A stretch of DNA of 64,000 nucleotides from positions 4,262,501 to 4,326,500 of the forward strand of contig NZ_CP121445.1 in NCBI RefSeq assembly GCF_029689925.1, read 5' to 3'. Source of the DNA: Anaerocolumna sp. AGMB13025 (GTDB lineage Bacteria > Bacillota > Clostridia > Lachnospirales > Lachnospiraceae). Shown piece by piece: positions 63,219-64,000 of the stretch. Below the pieces are notes generated by a model that was not told where the DNA came from, did not search any database, and was given only the letters and a program-made list of their open reading frames with translations. A program made the translations under genes and the position numbers. Each line of letters begins with the position of its first letter. Positions within the stretch are counted from its first letter, which is position 1.

Positions 63219-64000
63219 TCACATTTCTGTATCAGCAATACCTATCAAATTAAGTCTTTTGTAGACTTTAAAATAAACCCAGACTGCATTGATCAGTAAT
63301 AAGCTGCTGGTAATAAAAAATACATATTTCATACCCATATAAGCCGCCACCTGTCCGCCTAAAACAGAACCTCCGAACACGCCTAAGTAGCCTGCGGACA
63401 TATTAAATCCAAATACTCTTCCGGTTAAGGACGAGGGAGTTATTTTCTTTATCATAATATTAACAGAAGGTGACAATCCACCGATGGTTAACCCAAGCAA
63501 AAAGCGCAGTCCCATCAGCTGCCAGGCGTTTTTTACAAATGCCTGGGGAATAAATATTATACTTGTGGCAATCAGGGATACCAGAATTACTTTATGCGCT
63601 CCGATTTTGTCAGAAAGCCTTCCAAGTCTTGGTGCCGCAATAATATTGGCGAATCCCGAAGCAGAAAAGGTAACTCCCGCTATCAGTGCAACATGGCTTG
63701 CGTTTTTAATGAGTTGATTTACATAAACGGTTATAATTGGCTCCACCGAATACATTGCTACCGTTAAGATAAAAAAAGTTACAAACATGGTAATCGTTAG
63801 GCTCTTCTCCGGTATAAGATTCCATACTTCCTTAAAACTCATTACTTCTTTCTCTTCCTTAACAAAGCTCTCTTTAACAAATAACAAGGTTGTAATAAAT
63901 GCAACGAAAAGCAGTGCCCCTGTTACAAAAAATACATTTCTAAGTCCCAGATTTTCTTCAATAAGTCCTCCGATCACGGGTCCAAGCAGGGAACCTGCTA
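63219..64000 (-). CDS. MFS transporter, C-terminal part (cut by window edge)
   Basis: The frame runs open to base 64000, so the 5' end is outside. About 260 residues with seven to eight helices are visible. The leading AGSLLGPVIGG is motif C of proton-driven drug antiporters, and the second-half motif A-like loop is APRLGRLSDKIGAHK. FGFNMSAGYLGVFGGSVLGGQVAAYMG follows. It is likely a multidrug or metabolite exporter of the DHA1/Bmr type. Substrate unknown. Confidence 0.85.
   Translation of the reverse strand, partial: AGSLLGPVIGGLIEENLGLRNVFFVTGALLFVAFITTLLFVKESFVKEEKEVMSFKEVWNLIPEKSLTITMFVTFFILTVAMYSVEPIITVYVNQLIKNASHVALIAGVTFSASGFANIIAAPRLGRLSDKIGAHKVILVSLIATSIIFIPQAFVKNAWQLMGLRFLLGLTIGGLSPSVNIMIKKITPSSLTGRVFGFNMSAGYLGVFGGSVLGGQVAAYMGMKYVFFITSSLLLINAVWVYFKVYKRLNLIGIADTEM

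Noticed and set aside
1..64000. tRNA, rRNA, IS transposase or prophage genes
   Set aside because: No tRNA T-loop/CCA patterns, ribosomal RNA signatures, transposase DDE motifs or phage structural genes were found in my reading; a dedicated scan (tRNAscan, Infernal) would settle small RNAs.

Overview
The window is about 35% G+C, with strong Shine-Dalgarno sites, occasional TTG/GTG starts and intrinsic terminators after most operons. Gene content (T-box controlled serS, split coaB/coaC, GTP-type PEP carboxykinase, P-II plus ammonium channel, YtaF-like sporulation membrane protein, Na+-pump decarboxylase beta subunit, several chemoreceptors and c-di-GMP proteins) points to a motile, spore-forming anaerobic Firmicute, most likely in or near the Lachnospiraceae (Anaerocolumna/Lachnoclostridium type). 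The family placement is inference from protein character. I see no rRNA, tRNA, prophage, IS transposase or CRISPR array.

Layout. 1-5.7 kb: end of coaB, coaC, an N-terminal-nucleophile hydrolase, a serine T-box with serS, then an AraC regulator overlapping a DMT exporter. 5.9-11.7 kb: a decayed chemoreceptor fragment, then a leftward sugar operon (ROK regulator, DUF4867, fucose/arabinose-isomerase-like enzyme, polysaccharide deacetylase, hydroxypyruvate-isomerase-like TIM barrel). 11.9-18.2 kb: an unknown protein, a two-gene ABC exporter, its probable HTH-TPR regulator and a small membrane protein. 18.5-25.4 kb: a secreted beta-helix protein, a GGDEF-EAL protein, a chemoreceptor with a cysteine-rich two-CW insert, and a TetR regulator with a clear palindromic operator in front of the chemoreceptor. 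25.6-33.9 kb: small proteins, YtaF-like protein, methyltransferase, MFS, a lipase paired with an unusual beta-rich protein, an acetyltransferase and a second beta-helix paralogue. 33.9-40.8 kb: S41 peptidase, phosphodiesterase, LysR with a divergent OadG-like/OadB pair, then glnK and amtB behind a leader terminator. 41-54.6 kb: MarR/EmrB drug efflux, a truncated serine hydrolase, LuxR regulator, pckG, a PAS-GAF-GGDEF-HD-GYP protein, superoxide dismutase, a second chemoreceptor and a 53-residue basic protein. 54.8-64 kb: alpha/beta hydrolase, DUF4180 and PadR; a histidine kinase-NfeD-FloA-unknown-LytTR cluster; nitroreductase, cysteine hydrolase and a partial MFS gene.

The most interesting non-textbook signals are: (i) a roughly 103-bp highly structured repeat in two near-identical inverted copies (38.8 and 61.0 kb) plus a degraded third (46.3 kb); (ii) flotillin/NfeD genes enclosed by a LytTR-type two-component pair, with an unknown 133-residue protein; (iii) a chain of repeated hairpins just upstream of the alpha/beta hydrolase; (iv) a lipase next to a beta-rich protein I cannot place with confidence; (v) a 148-bp MITE-like palindrome inside the chemoreceptor leader; (vi) several short genes and gene remnants easily missed by automatic callers. 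Functional statements rest on motif reading without database searches.
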